A stretch of 64,000 nt of DNA from Tomocerus qinae (GCA_020055645.1 CM034547.1:28954513-29018512); one strand, 5' to 3'. Positions 46,021-56,679 are shown, counted from the stretch's first letter. Made by a program: numbers and translations. The notes: generated by a model from the sequence alone, not told the origin.

Positions 46021-49000
46021 ATGACTGGATCCGACGAAAATCTTACTGCTGTTCTTTACAAAAAAGGCGATCTTCGTTTGGTAATTTTTTCTTCCTTCCT
46101 TATTCCTTTAAAATTGAAAATTGCAGAATTTACTATAATATCATGACACTTTTAACAAGTGTGTAGTAAAGAAATATCTAGTCTATAATTACATCAATTT
46201 AAATAACGTTATATATCCCTTGTCTACAGGAAAATCGGCCAGTTCCTACCCCTAAAGACGATGGTAAATGATTAGAGCTATTTGTTATTCTATTCTGCAT
46301 ACATCTCTTACAACAATGTATTTTCTTCATCTCAGTCTTAAGGAGGGGTGGTAACTTTCAGAGCAAGAAGGATAAATACTGTGACACTTTGCGAGGTGTG
46401 CATAAATTGCGATACAATATTATTAGCTCAATATCGTAAACAAACGCAATGAGGGTATTGCTTATTATTAGTTTACTTTTCAAACAAGCCAAAAACTGTC
46501 CTCACTTCAATTTTGTTTGGTGATAATCTGACCTGAATCATAAATATCTGGGTAAGTACATTACTACCGTACTAACGACTTGTATCAGATATCGTTTTTT
46601 ATATCTTAAAAATATTGCGATACTGTACCTAATATACCATTTAATTTGCAGTACAACAATGAGTCACAAAACATGTGCATCTTTGCCTCCACAAAAAAGG
46701 CAATATATTATATTCCAAAAGAGGTGGTAAGTACTTCATTTCTCTCCGAGTCATTTATTACTTTTAGGCATCAATCATCACTTAAAGTTAATTCAGTAAG
46801 AATAGTATACTTATTATTTTAAATTAACAGGAAGACATTTTGGAAATGTCAAAACATTTGACACCAGATGCTTACCACTGCCTGACTTCTGAAATTGTCA
46901 AGCGTAGTCCGTGCAGCCGCATCCAAATGAACTCTGCTAAAAATCTTATCGTGGAGATTAACAAGAAGCCAAAAGCTGCTATGCCTCCTAATGAGGGTCA
47001 GGAGACGTCTGTGAGTAGGCCCTCCAACCCGATTGACCTCGGTGCAGCACCAGTTCCTGGCCCCAAAATTTTAAATTGTGGCTTACCTCATTTCCCTACC
47101 GTAAGTCAGTTTAATTGAGGATGTTTAAAAATATTTAATGAGTTGGCAAGATTTTAATTACACTATTATAATTGGAAATAGGTGCCGTTTATTTACAGAG
47201 GTAATTTGATCGCTGAAGCTAAGGAGGTTTCTTTTGACGTAGAGAAATTAGAACTCCAGGGAAGTCATAAGCAAGCAGCGTCATCAATTGCCGTGGTCAA
47301 TGAAAAAGGCAAACTTTTACTGTGGGCAATTATAAATTATCCGAAAATATGCAAATATTTTACTAACCTAACAGGGATAACCAAGGAAATGGTAGCTAAT
47401 GGAAAAACATTAGAGGAGGTTTGTGATTATCTTTTTTATTTAATGATCTACTGGGATTACAATTACTTATTTTATGCTACTACTCACTCATGAAATTTCC
47501 ACGAAATTAAATACAAATTAATTTTAACAGACATTGCCTTATATAAAGTCGTGTCTAAAAGGAAAAGTGGTCGTTGCAACTGAAATACAAAAATATTTGG
47601 AGTCATTGGATTTGAATGCTAACACCGTTGAAGCTAGTCAACTAATCGACATTCAAGATTTTTACGTTGATATGAAAAAACAGAAAGTTGGAATGTCGTA
47701 TTTAAGCAAGCATTTTTTTGGGGTCGACCGGCAAAACATAAATGGTCATCATTCGGAAATTATTGATGCCCGACTGACTATGCTGTGCTATCACCGGATG
47801 AAATGATTTTTGAAAATCCACCCAAGTCTACAAAGTTTTCGCTGTCCTGAATTTGACGAAGAGCGATCTGCCGATGAAAAAGAAAAAGGAACATCTAAAA
47901 TGGGAAAAATGTACCTGTGGGTATGCAAAGCCGAAAACATATCGTTCTCATCTGCTAGAGCATTAGGGTATTTTTGGTAATGCAAATTCAAAACTTTTTG
48001 ATGATGATAAGTGGGACTTTGGGGGATCAGCGACTCAAAGTAATGTAAATGATGACGAGTGGGAGTAAGTATTTTTATGATAACATTGGCTATTGGATGA
48101 CACATGATTAAACAATAAAACATTATATTATAATTAAAATGAATTGATTATTTACACCATATTAGGATTGCTACCCAATAACATTACATATTATTATCAT
48201 GCACTTTGAAATAATGTAAAAATGTAGTAATTATAAATTTTGAATCAATTAAATTGTCACTCCGGGGTAATTACCATTACAAATCCCACTCGTGAGCTGT
48301 AAAATTTTTGAATTTCTATCCTACACTCAAAAAATTATATAGTCTATAAAGTAATTGCATTCATTTCTACATCCAAATAACATTACACATTATTGCAATT
48401 TACCATATAATTTTTCCATTAATTAAATTGTCATTCAGTCATTCATTTAATCCAAATTTAGTTTTCATGGATTCTTGTACATTAACAAAAACACTCGAAT
48501 CTTGGTCAGCTATCATTTGTGAGTAATACATCCCATGCATTTCTTCACTTTTGAGAAATCCTTCGACAATTACATCTGTTTCTATTGAAGTGCTTGTTCC
48601 GTTATAGTTTTTAAAACATTTGTGCGGAGAATCAGGATGAACTAAACAAGTGTAGCAGCATTTATTTCGAATGTCGATGTGCAACAGTTTACCAGTTCGT
48701 ACTCCGATGATAACCGCACAACCAGAAAGAGATTTGTATGAGTCTCCGTACGATAGCTTTCCCTAACTACCGTCACAACTTATTGCTATACATGGAATAC
48801 CATCATAGTAAAGTTTTTTCATCTTCTAGGGCTAATCGTAGTTCTTCCTTGCCATTTTCTTTTAAATTTTGAATCAAAGATAGTTCTTGGTATTCATGTA
48901 TTTTATATTCATTTGATTTGTATAATTTAAAATTAATTGGAGGGATATCCATTATTTTTAGTAAATCGAAAAGAGAATCATAGCCCCCACCAGATTCCAT

Positions 49001-52000
49001 TGTTCCCCAAACTGCGGCAGTATTGATTGGTAAGGAATTGTTTTGAGAGTCCATCAAGACTGTAAACTGCCGACCGCAGTGGCCACATGCAATGTGAAAT
49101 CTGCGACGCAGTCCAATCCATGTCTCTTTTAAAAAATTTTAATCACTTTTGAGGCAAAATTTCACATTCTTTTGTGTTTCTTGGATTAGTATTTGTAATG
49201 ATTCGACTGAAACCATTCTTCTTCCATTAATGTCCCAAATTTCGTTCTCTTTTTTGCTTTGATTTTCTAGCACAACAGGAATAAGCTTTTTTTGGCTTAA
49301 AGTTTTTAATTCTAGTCTTGATTGGTCTATGTCCGCATTTTTCACCCATCGTGCAAAAAATCGTCTACCGGGGTGTAGCCGTTTGGGTATCCCACTCAAA
49401 CGTTTGTACGAGTATCACAATACTTCTTGTCTGACTGTCTTGTATACAATAATATTGCCAATTAAATGAGGATTGTATATTTTGATCTATACGTTGATGT
49501 CTTGTCGAGTCTGGCTTCTTACTCTAGTTGACCACGGTGACACTGCTGAAATATGAATAATGAGTTACACTATTCATGCTTCACGTTTTAAAAATAGGAA
49601 TATCGTATCTAGTAATATGCAATAATAAACTATTCTGTTTACCCGAATTGCTATGTATGCTCTACGACGTTTTGAGGATTGCAAACAATGATCTTATTGG
49701 ATTCCCAGTCAATTCATGCAACTAAACACAGTCGGTGACAATTACTGTTGAAATACAAAAAAACTAGTTATAATACTCCAAGATGTAGTTTATAAAAATG
49801 ATGATTTCGAAACTACTAATTTGCAATAAGAAATTAATCTTAATTCGCAATTTTTTACCCGTATCAGCTGACGAGGATTTCAAGATCAAACAGAATGATA
49901 TTTTCGAAGGTTTGGACTCCTAGTCGAGTCTGGCTTCTAAATCTGGTTGACCACGGTGATAGTTACTGCTGAAACATGAAAATATAATTGCAAAATTTGA
50001 TGCTGCTAGTAATTTATATAATTAATATGTCACCTCGAATTAGTTCTCTTATACTTACCACCTCAATTTATCCTTTTCAGATGTAGAGTTTGATGAGGGG
50101 CGAGGTCAAGAATTTTAGGGTTAAATGATTAAAAAATTAAAACTGATAGGAAACTGTCAGAAATAACATTTCGTAATTCTAAAGGAATGCACAATCAACA
50201 ATTGTACAATTGTGTTTGTTGGTTGTATTTCCACCATTATTTATGAATACTCCGTGCTGTCCTCCCGCAATTTTTGTCGCAGTTCTTAGGCAAAATTTTG
50301 CATGTAAAATCTTTAAAAAATGATTTCAAGATTTTGGAAAAACGTAAAAATATAACAAAAATGCCATAAAAAAGAGGGGAAAAAATGAGGGAGAGCATGA
50401 GGCACCTTTTTTTGAATTTGTGTCTGCAAATGTGAACAAAAATTCAAAATATATTTCTTACATGTATTTCCCCACTCAAAATCAAAATTTTCAAATTGAA
50501 TTTTCGATGACTTAAAAAATGATTTTTGAAAATTGGGCTTTCATGCTCGTCTTAAAAATCTTTGTAAATTCTGAAATAGAAAACCGCATGCCTGTACGTT
50601 TAGTCCATTGCTCTGAGTAATATACGCTGAAAGTCCCCACCCCTCCTTAATCTCACAATAATATACAATTTCCTTTATTGTGATTTCAGAGGTATTATTG
50701 AGAATGTCTGCTGTTGGCATTTGTGGCTCTGATGTCCATTACTTAGTAAATGGGGCCATTGGCGACTTCATTGTGAAAGCTCCGATGGTCATTGGCCACG
50801 AAGCTGCAGGTGTTGTCACCAAAGTAGGACGCAACGTCACCAATTTGAAACCTGGTAGCACATCATTCTTTTCTTATGCACACAGAAAATTATTACCTTC
50901 ACTATGTTGACCATAAATCCAGTATCATCTTGAAACTAACAACAAAATATCTTGCAGGTGATAGAGTAGCTGTTGAACCCGGTGTTCCCTGCCGTTATTG
51001 CAACCATTGCAAAACTGGAAAGTACAATTTGTGCAAGGATGTCGTTTTCTGTGCTACCCCTCCTCATGATGGAAATCTCTGCCGTTACTTCACTCATGCT
51101 GCCGATTTCTGCTTCAAGTAAAATGAGCCTACATGAATAATTTGCGTTTAAAGTATGCATTGGTAATAATTAATAATAATATCACAGGCTCCCTGACCAC
51201 GTATCTCTTGAAGAAGGAGCACTGTTGGAACCTCTGTCTGTTGGTGTACAGGCTTGTCGTCGTGCTGGCGTCACCCTCGGCAGTAAAGTCCTCATTTGTG
51301 GAGCGGGTCCAATCGGTCTTGTCAACATGTTTGTTGCCCGCTCTATGGGAGCTTCCAAAATCATTGTTTCTGGTTGGTAATGCATATGAGTCGATTGATT
51401 CAGACTTTTATCATCCAATGTAATCAATTTTAATGTGGACTGCATTTTTTGCTTTATCCATAGACATTGCGCAAAACCGTCTTGATGTAGCAAAGGACCT
51501 TGGAGCTGATCATGTTCTAAAAGTAGAAGTGAACTCTGAACCCAAAGACTTGGCGAAGAAGGTTGAAGAGCTATTGGGATCTCAGCCCAATATCACCATT
51601 GAGTGCAGCGGAGCTGAATCCAGCATCAAATTGGCTATTTTGGTAACTTCATTGCATCCATATATGCAGCATAAATTTTCTTACATAAATGTTATACCAA
51701 CTTAGTTACAATTCTAATGAAATTGTCATCAATCTAGGCAACTGAATCTGGTGGATGCGTTCTTCTTGTGGGACTTGGACCTGCTGAGGTGAAAGTACCT
51801 TTAGTGAATGCTGCTGTCAGGGAAGTTGACATCCGAGGTGTATTCCGTTACGCAAATTGTTATGCAGACGCTTTGGCCCTTGTTGCCTCTGGAGCTGCTG
51901 ATGTCAAAAAGCTCATCACACACAATTACAAACTTGAAGAGACTCTAGAAGCATTTGAAACTGCCCGTACTGGGGCTGGTGGTGCCATCAAGGTCATGAT

Positions 52001-52010
52001 CCATTGCTGA
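46021..52010 (+). CDS. SORD: sorbitol dehydrogenase (L-iditol 2-dehydrogenase)
   Basis: Cytosolic zinc-dependent, NAD-linked medium-chain dehydrogenase that oxidises sorbitol to fructose in the polyol pathway. Seven exons: 46021-46080, 46230-46263, 50690-50854, 50958-51117, 51188-51372, 51464-51642, 51738-52010, about 351 residues. Every junction closes in frame. The catalytic zinc ligands are in GICGSDVHY (Cys), VIGHEAAG (His, Glu) and ALLEPLSVG (Glu). The Rossmann glycine motif is [24 protein letters not shown] and GVFRYANCY are typical of the family. The structural-zinc lobe keeps four Cys, C-R-Y-C-N-H-C...C, as in insect and yeast enzymes but unlike mammalian SORD. Intron 2 is about 4.4 kb and hosts other coding material (see nested features). 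AATAAA follows at 52049. Confidence 0.96.
46652..47806 (+). CDS. nested DEDDh-like exonuclease domain protein, probably degenerate
   Basis: Lies on the same strand inside SORD intron 2. Four exons, all in phase 0: 46652-46726, 46831-47100, 47182-47418, 47531-47806, about 285 residues. A 5' exon may be missing; the first in-frame ATG is at 46673. Residues 1-115 have no recognised domain ([18 protein letters not shown], then a Pro-rich linker). The C-terminal half follows the RNase H-fold exonuclease layout: [10 protein letters not shown] supplies D-x-[13 protein letters not shown] is strand 2, [12 protein letters not shown] is the usual F-S-G-I-T loop, and [13 protein letters not shown] supplies His and the final Asp. 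The second catalytic Asp, expected in the G-H-x3-D-L segment, is missing: that stretch reads [14 protein letters not shown]. It may therefore be catalytically dead or a distinct lineage. Springtail-like relatives come to mind but are unverified. Confidence 0.7.
47840..48069 (+). pseudogene. zinc-finger-like coding remnant with in-frame stop
   Basis: Downstream of the exonuclease-like gene one frame reads [18 protein letters not shown] then [11 protein letters not shown], a Cys/His pattern like a short zinc finger. It is followed by a TAG, then [20 protein letters not shown] and an acidic tail NDDEWE ending in TAA at 48067-48069. No intron can cleanly remove the TAG that I can see. It could be the decayed C-terminal part of the nested gene or of an inserted element. 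No function is assigned. Confidence 0.35.
48439..49399 (-). pseudogene. decayed Mutator-like transposase in SORD intron 2
   Basis: Three reading-frame blocks on the minus strand together resemble the insect and crustacean Mutator-like transposase domain. 49139-49399 starts [21 protein letters not shown] shifted frame reads [15 protein letters not shown], then [19 protein letters not shown] (about 48950-49110). A further frame reads SCDGS, then stop, then [39 protein letters not shown] and [13 protein letters not shown] (48439-48770). The S-Y-x-D-S-Y-x-x-L-S-G-x-A-x-x-I-G and T-G-K-L-L...R-N-K-C-C..C strings are the clearest family marks. Frameshifts and stops make it inactive. Its ends were not found. 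It explains part of the unusual intron length. Confidence 0.6.
49500..49990. repeat. direct repeat pair of about 55 bp
   Basis: GTCGAGTCTGGCTTCT followed by GGTTGACCACGGTGA-type sequence and ACTGCTGAAA.ATGAA occurs at 49506-49558 and again at 49924-49977, 418 bp apart with small indels. Both copies are in SORD intron 2 beside the transposase remnant. They may be a duplicated fragment or solo ends of a mobile element. Confidence 0.6.
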
Positions 52011-52213
52011 ACCTTCCAAAACATTATCTTTCCGTTTTCTTTGTTCAAAATAAATCATTTATAAAATTGTTGCTACAACGTTTCGTCCAAATATGAACTA
52101 TTACTTCTAAATGCATCAGAGTAAAGATCCTACAGCATCTGTAGGATCTGTATCATAAACATTAGTTCACATTATCATATCTAATTTTCTTTTTAAAAAC
52201 ATCATCCTAAATA

Positions 52214-52294
52214 TATTTGCATGGTCCAGTGGCTAATACCTATATACGCTGACCTTTTGCAAGTCAGTGGCCCCTAAGTAGCCTTGTAAAACGC
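52214..52294 (+). other. tRNA-like segment, possibly the head of a SINE
   Basis: TGGTCCAGTGG at about 52223-52233 fits a pol III A box. Downstream, CTGAC...GTCAG can form an anticodon-like stem around a 9-nt loop containing TTTTGC. The expected B box is not convincing (CCTAAGTAGCC), and the acceptor stem does not close. I therefore do not call a tRNA gene. Confidence 0.2.
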
Positions 52295-53200
52295 GTGATT
52301 ACTATTGCCGCTTTGCCTCTACCAATAACAGGAAAAAGTTTATGACGTAATACCTAAATTGTAGTTGACATTTCAATAATTTTAAGTAGGTGATCATTTC
52401 TATTACTCATTGCTCTATTTGAGTACCTATACGATGATAGTGAATAACAAAAACAATTTAAATGGGACCAACAACTAGTAATTAACATAATGTTTGTATG
52501 TACGTAAGCTTTACAGAAATAGAGTGTAATATTTACAGAATCCACTTTTAATTAGGTACGTTCGTCCATCGCATCTCGTGATTAAATTGGTTTTAAGGTA
52601 ATAGAAATGACCAATTTGAAATAGACAAAATCGTTTACCCAAAAATAACGAATTCGATGACAAAATGAAAAGGAAGTTGACATTGTATTTTTAGACGCAC
52701 TCTTTCCCCGTATTTATTGGTAATTAGTAATGTGCAATTAATAGACTCTAGTGTACTTACTATTATTCCGTGACTCTATAATGTACATCAACAACGTACT
52801 TGAACATGAGAGGGTTCGGGTTTTGATTGTGTAAAATTCTAATCATTGATCGTTATTTCGCACTTTTATTTACGAGTTAGGCTATTCGTTCGTGTAGTTG
52901 ATGCATGAAAGTCGCAATTTATTTCTAGAATTGGCAAGTTTCTGGGAAATTATAATTTTAGTACAATTAGTTGGCAATATTTATTTCCGAAAGCATTTAT
53001 GCAGATGAAGCAGTGTCCTATTTCAATTATCTCAGCATAAATTGTATCTTAACGAATGATTTTACGAGATTAGGAAAGATTTGTGTATAGGTAAAGTGTT
53101 ATATGTTATGCTAAATCTTAACTCATTCGTTCATCGACGAAGAATAATTTCCAAAAATACATTCACAACTGGCAATTGTTGACAATTGGGATTTAAAACG
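52295..53200. other. intergenic spacer between SORD and the gustatory receptor
   Basis: AT-rich, with no protein-like ORF. Nothing recognisable until the receptor's probable core promoter. Confidence 0.4.
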
Positions 53201-53201
53201 T

Positions 53202-53209
53202 TATATAAA
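53202..53209 (+). promoter_or_regulatory. probable TATA box of the gustatory receptor gene
   Basis: TATATAAA sits 132 bp upstream of the ATG at 53341. A start site about 30 bp downstream would fall near 53233-53240 (ACTCTCAATCA), leaving a leader of roughly 100 nt without an intervening ATG. Position and sequence fit. No experimental support. Confidence 0.4.
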
Positions 53210-53340
53210 GGTTGGGATAAAGCCCAGTACTCTCAATCATTTTTAATCACTCCTACCTTGTGATTTAGGAGAGCAAATTGTTGAAATATACCAAAGATAA
53301 TATTTAAGATTTACAAGTGTTCTTTATTTACAATTTAAAA

Positions 53341-54798
53341 ATGGACGAGAAAAGAACATCTATAATGTCCATGCTGCGACCTGTTCTCCGTGTCAATCAA
53401 ATAGTCGGTGTTTGTCCTCACGAAATCCGTGGGGATCGTCTAGTTTTTCGTTGGAGTTCTGCCAATTTCGTACATACAATAATTACACTAGTGATTCTCT
53501 CATCTTATTTTCTGTACGTATTATTCCAATTCAGTATTGCATTTTACAACAGAAAGAGAATTGCGGAAATGGCATACTTGGCTTATTGGTTAGCCGGTAG
53601 TCTAATAGCAATAGGAATGTTAGTGTTAACAATAAAAAAGCGAGACCAATTTTCCCAATTTTTTGACAAAATTGGAGAGTACAAAGTTCCCCTCTGTGGG
53701 CTGATTAATTATGAAAATACAAGATACTCAAGAAAACTGTACGCATTGTACATTTGCCTGGCTATAATTTCTTGCATTTTTGTTACATTCCGGGGAATTC
53801 GCAAACCAAATCAAGATAACTCCATATTGGCTTATCTGATTGAAGAAAACGAAAAGCCCTCTTGGGCACTTCTGGCACTTAGTTGTATTTTCCAGTGCTA
53901 TATCGTTATCGTGAAGGCATCTGCATCAGCATTTGTTGAAGTGCTTTGTTCATCATTAGCCGGGAGCTTTGTAGCTACAGTGAAGAATATTATCAGGGAA
54001 CTCCGAGCAGATCTTTACAAGCAAATCCATGCTACTAACAATGTGATGGACGAAGCTATGCGGATGAGAAACCACTTAAACATCGAAAATGGAAATATAA
54101 ATAACGATATTCATGCAGAAAGACTGGAAGATATTGTAATTTATCCGAAATTCCACCATTTCGGACAACCCTTCCCTAATGCATTATCGACTAAGAATTA
54201 CTTTGAAGATCTTCATCCAGAATCATTCTATGAACAGTTCAGAAATCGTTCAAATGGAGAAAGTACAAGTACCTTGAGTGATGTCTGCTGCAAATCCGAA
54301 ACATCAGCAGAGTCTGTGTTGCTTTTGGCTATCAAAAGATTTCAATGTGTGGAGAATATGCAGCGACTTATCAACCGAATTTTTGGCCCGATTTTGGCAC
54401 TGAACACCGCACTACTTGTCTTTATGTGCTGCGTTTTGCTTTATCTGCAAATTAAATACTTTGGCTCGGGCACTGGAGACCTGGATATTGTTGATGGAAT
54501 CATTTTTACTGGAAACTCACTCAGCTTTATCATTAGACTTGTCATCGTTTTCATTAGCTTGGGAAATGTTCATGAGACTTCGATGTATTTTCACAGTGTT
54601 CTTACCCAAAGCCTAATGAAGGCCACTAACCCAAGCAATAGAGAAATTAATTTAATTTTGATACATTTGACTACCAATATGGCTAATCCTGTTTGTTTTT
54701 CTGCTGGAGGATTTTTTGTATTTTCAAGAGGATCCCTGCTAGCTGTTTTCAGTATTGTTATTACATACCTGATTTTTCTTTTACAAGCTGGTGGATAA
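53341..54798 (+). CDS. gustatory receptor (insect-type seven-transmembrane)
   Basis: Intronless 485-residue receptor of the arthropod gustatory/odorant superfamily, a ligand-gated cation channel on sensory neurons. The start is the ATG of MDEKRTSIMSMLRPVLRVNQ. LRP.L...Q..G..P at the N-terminus, R-x-x-F-x-W-S-S before TM1 and the C-terminal TYLIFLLQ (family consensus T-Y-h-h-h-h-x-Q-F in TM7) are the marks. About seven hydrophobic segments are visible: residues near 40-62, 80-98, 135-152, 175-200, 350-375, 385-410 and 445-483. A long polar intracellular loop of about 140 residues (roughly 215-345, rich in Asn, Glu, Ser) precedes TM5. Multi-exon structure is common in this family, so the lack of introns is of note. 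Sugar-receptor-like affinity is suggested only by the N-terminus. Ligand unknown. Confidence 0.85.
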   Translation: MDEKRTSIMSMLRPVLRVNQIVGVCPHEIRGDRLVFRWSSANFVHTIITLVILSSYFLYVLFQFSIAFYNRKRIAEMAYLAYWLAGSLIAIGMLVLTIKKRDQFSQFFDKIGEYKVPLCGLINYENTRYSRKLYALYICLAIISCIFVTFRGIRKPNQDNSILAYLIEENEKPSWALLALSCIFQCYIVIVKASASAFVEVLCSSLAGSFVATVKNIIRELRADLYKQIHATNNVMDEAMRMRNHLNIENGNINNDIHAERLEDIVIYPKFHHFGQPFPNALSTKNYFEDLHPESFYEQFRNRSNGESTSTLSDVCCKSETSAESVLLLAIKRFQCVENMQRLINRIFGPILALNTALLVFMCCVLLYLQIKYFGSGTGDLDIVDGIIFTGNSLSFIIRLVIVFISLGNVHETSMYFHSVLTQSLMKATNPSNREINLILIHLTTNMANPVCFSAGGFFVFSRGSLLAVFSIVITYLIFLLQAGG

Positions 54799-54913
54799 AA
54801 ACCATTTATTTGACATTTTTATGTCAAAGTATCTCTAAATTGAAACTTGAAATTGTTGATATTATTGCTAATAAAATGACAGGTCAATTTTAACCTCAGT
54901 GTTATAAAGGTTG

Positions 54914-54984
54914 ATTTATTAATAAGAGGTTCGCTCTTATTATTAATAAGAGGTTCGCTCTTATTATTGCGAGTAGTTTGTGTT

Positions 54985-55017
<33 letters not shown>

Positions 55018-55020
55018 GCC
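54914..55020. repeat. 25-bp direct repeat and a TCTG microsatellite
   Basis: TTATTAATAAGAGGTTCGCTC occurs twice in tandem (54916 and 54941, period 25). It is followed at 54985-55018 by an uninterrupted (CTGT)n run of about eight units. The microsatellite is immediately followed by text resembling the non-coding end of a retroelement, but no coding region is attached. Confidence 0.8.
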
Positions 55021-55360
55021 GGACCCCTCCATGTATAAGCTGTGTGCTCAATAACTTTTGACAGAAGTAATATTTTTACATTCTGTCTTCGGATCCTGAA
55101 ACAAGATGTATGACTTAAGGTCAAGTTCGTTAATGGGCCACATCGGTCACACCCACAGGTCATGGGGAGTGACTGAATTTCGATGACCGTTACATTCCAT
55201 TCCAGTTTCAATATGATGCAATACTATGCGACCTTCCAGTTTCCCGCAGACCCGCCACATGTTTTACTTGTCCCTCTCATACCACGCTGACTTAAATTTT
55301 CGTATATCCACTTCGTATTCTCCTTTACGTCCCTATCAAGTGTCGCTTTACAATTAGTAC

Positions 55361-55840
55361 TTTTATTTTCGCGTATTGTACATTTCGTTATGTTTTACAT
55401 ATTGTTCCACCTATTTAACGTTGATTTTATCATTACATTTACCTTCACAATTCAACAGTTATCTCAATCATCGTGAAATTATTCGTTCTTTTCATTTTCG
55501 CGTATTTTACATTTCGTTTCACCTATTTAACGTTGATTTTATCATTACATTTACCTTCACAATTCAACAGTTATCTCAATCATCGTGAAATTATTCGTTC
55601 TTTTCATTTTCGCGTATTTTACATTTCGTTTCACCTATTTAACGTTGATTTTATCATTACATTTACCTTCACAATTCAACAGTTACCTCAATCATCGTGA
55701 AATTATTCGTTTCTATTTCGTCACACGTCAAAGGTATTTATCTTTCTGCGTTTTTTACATCACATTGCCTTCATACATATTTTACGTCGATTTCATTATT
55801 ACAATTGACTTCACATTTCAACAGTTCTCTCCTTCCCGTT
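55361..55840. repeat. 112-bp tandem repeat, three to four copies
   Basis: A unit beginning TTCATTTTCGCGTATTTTAC and containing TTTAACGTTGATTTTATCAT recurs at 55363 (with a 16-bp expansion), 55491 and 55603. The last two are nearly identical at a period of exactly 112 bp. A degenerate copy follows to about 55840. It produces three look-alike short ORFs that are not genes. Confidence 0.85.
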
Positions 55841-56640
55841 GAAGTCATCACGAGCTACCATTTATGACGAATTCGATGTACAGGTAAGTAACATCCAACA
55901 TATTTTATTTTACTTTTCGCATATTTTACATTTTGCTCCTCCCATTGACGTTGACTGTTTTATTCAGCAGTAAAATTCCTCAATTATTTTACCTCAGTTG
56001 TTATTCCATCACTCGTCATTATACTCTACTTTGACTCACTGACAATAATTACCAAAATAATTTTTCCTTTTGAATGCAGATCATGCCCAAATTAAAAAGG
56101 AAGAGTGTGCAACAAAACCTGCAAGAAGACCAAGAAAGAAAGAAACATGCGAAAACAGAAAAAAGATAGTGATTGTTTAAAGCTTCAATCAAACGGAAAG
56201 CCTATAGATTGGCGTTATTAGTCATCCACATTTGAACAGGTCTCTACTCCCCATGACGTTGGTTATTTCATCACACATCAAAGGTACTTCACTTTGGGTA
56301 CTTTACTTCGACTAAACTATCTCGTTGAAGCAATCACGAGCTACCATTTATGACGAATTCGTTTTACACGTAACATTTCTTATTTTATTTTACTTTTCGC
56401 TTATTTTACAATTCAGTCCACCCATTTACGTTGACTGTGTTACTTAGCGGTAACATTTCTCAATTATTTTACTTCAGTTGTTATTCCATCACTCATCATC
56501 GTACTCTACCTTGACTAACTGACAATAATTACCAAAATGAATTTTTATTTTGAATTCAGATCATGCCCAAATTAAAAAAGAAGAGTGTACAACAAAACCT
56601 GCAAGAAGACAGAGAGAGAAAGAAACATGCGAAAATTATC
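55838..56640. repeat. 486-bp direct duplication containing a short basic ORF
   Basis: 55838-56160 and 56324-56638 are tandem diverged copies. They start GTTGAAG..ATCACGAGCTACC and end in GAAACATGCGAAAA. Each copy carries an intron-like tail (TTTTGAAT.CAG) followed by ATGCCCAAATTAAAAA. This encodes M-P-K-L-K-R/K-K-S-V-Q-Q-N-L-Q-E-D and about a dozen more charged residues before diverging. Such Lys/Arg/Glu-rich N-termini occur in arthropod helicase-type mobile elements, but this is only a suggestion. Confidence 0.7.
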
Positions 56641-56679
56641 ACCGAAAAAATAATGCTGATTTATGAGGAAATGTAGAGA

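Noticed and set aside
52214..52294. Possible tRNA gene
   Set aside because: A box and an anticodon-like stem are visible, but the B box and acceptor stem are not; kept only as a low-confidence tRNA-like segment.
54915..55018. Short regular repeats as a CRISPR array
   Set aside because: Only two copies of a 25-bp unit without spacers, plus a simple microsatellite, in a eukaryotic genome.
55376..55842. Three similar ORFs with FTYLTLILSLHLPSQFNSYLN
   Set aside because: They are shadows of the 112-bp tandem repeat.
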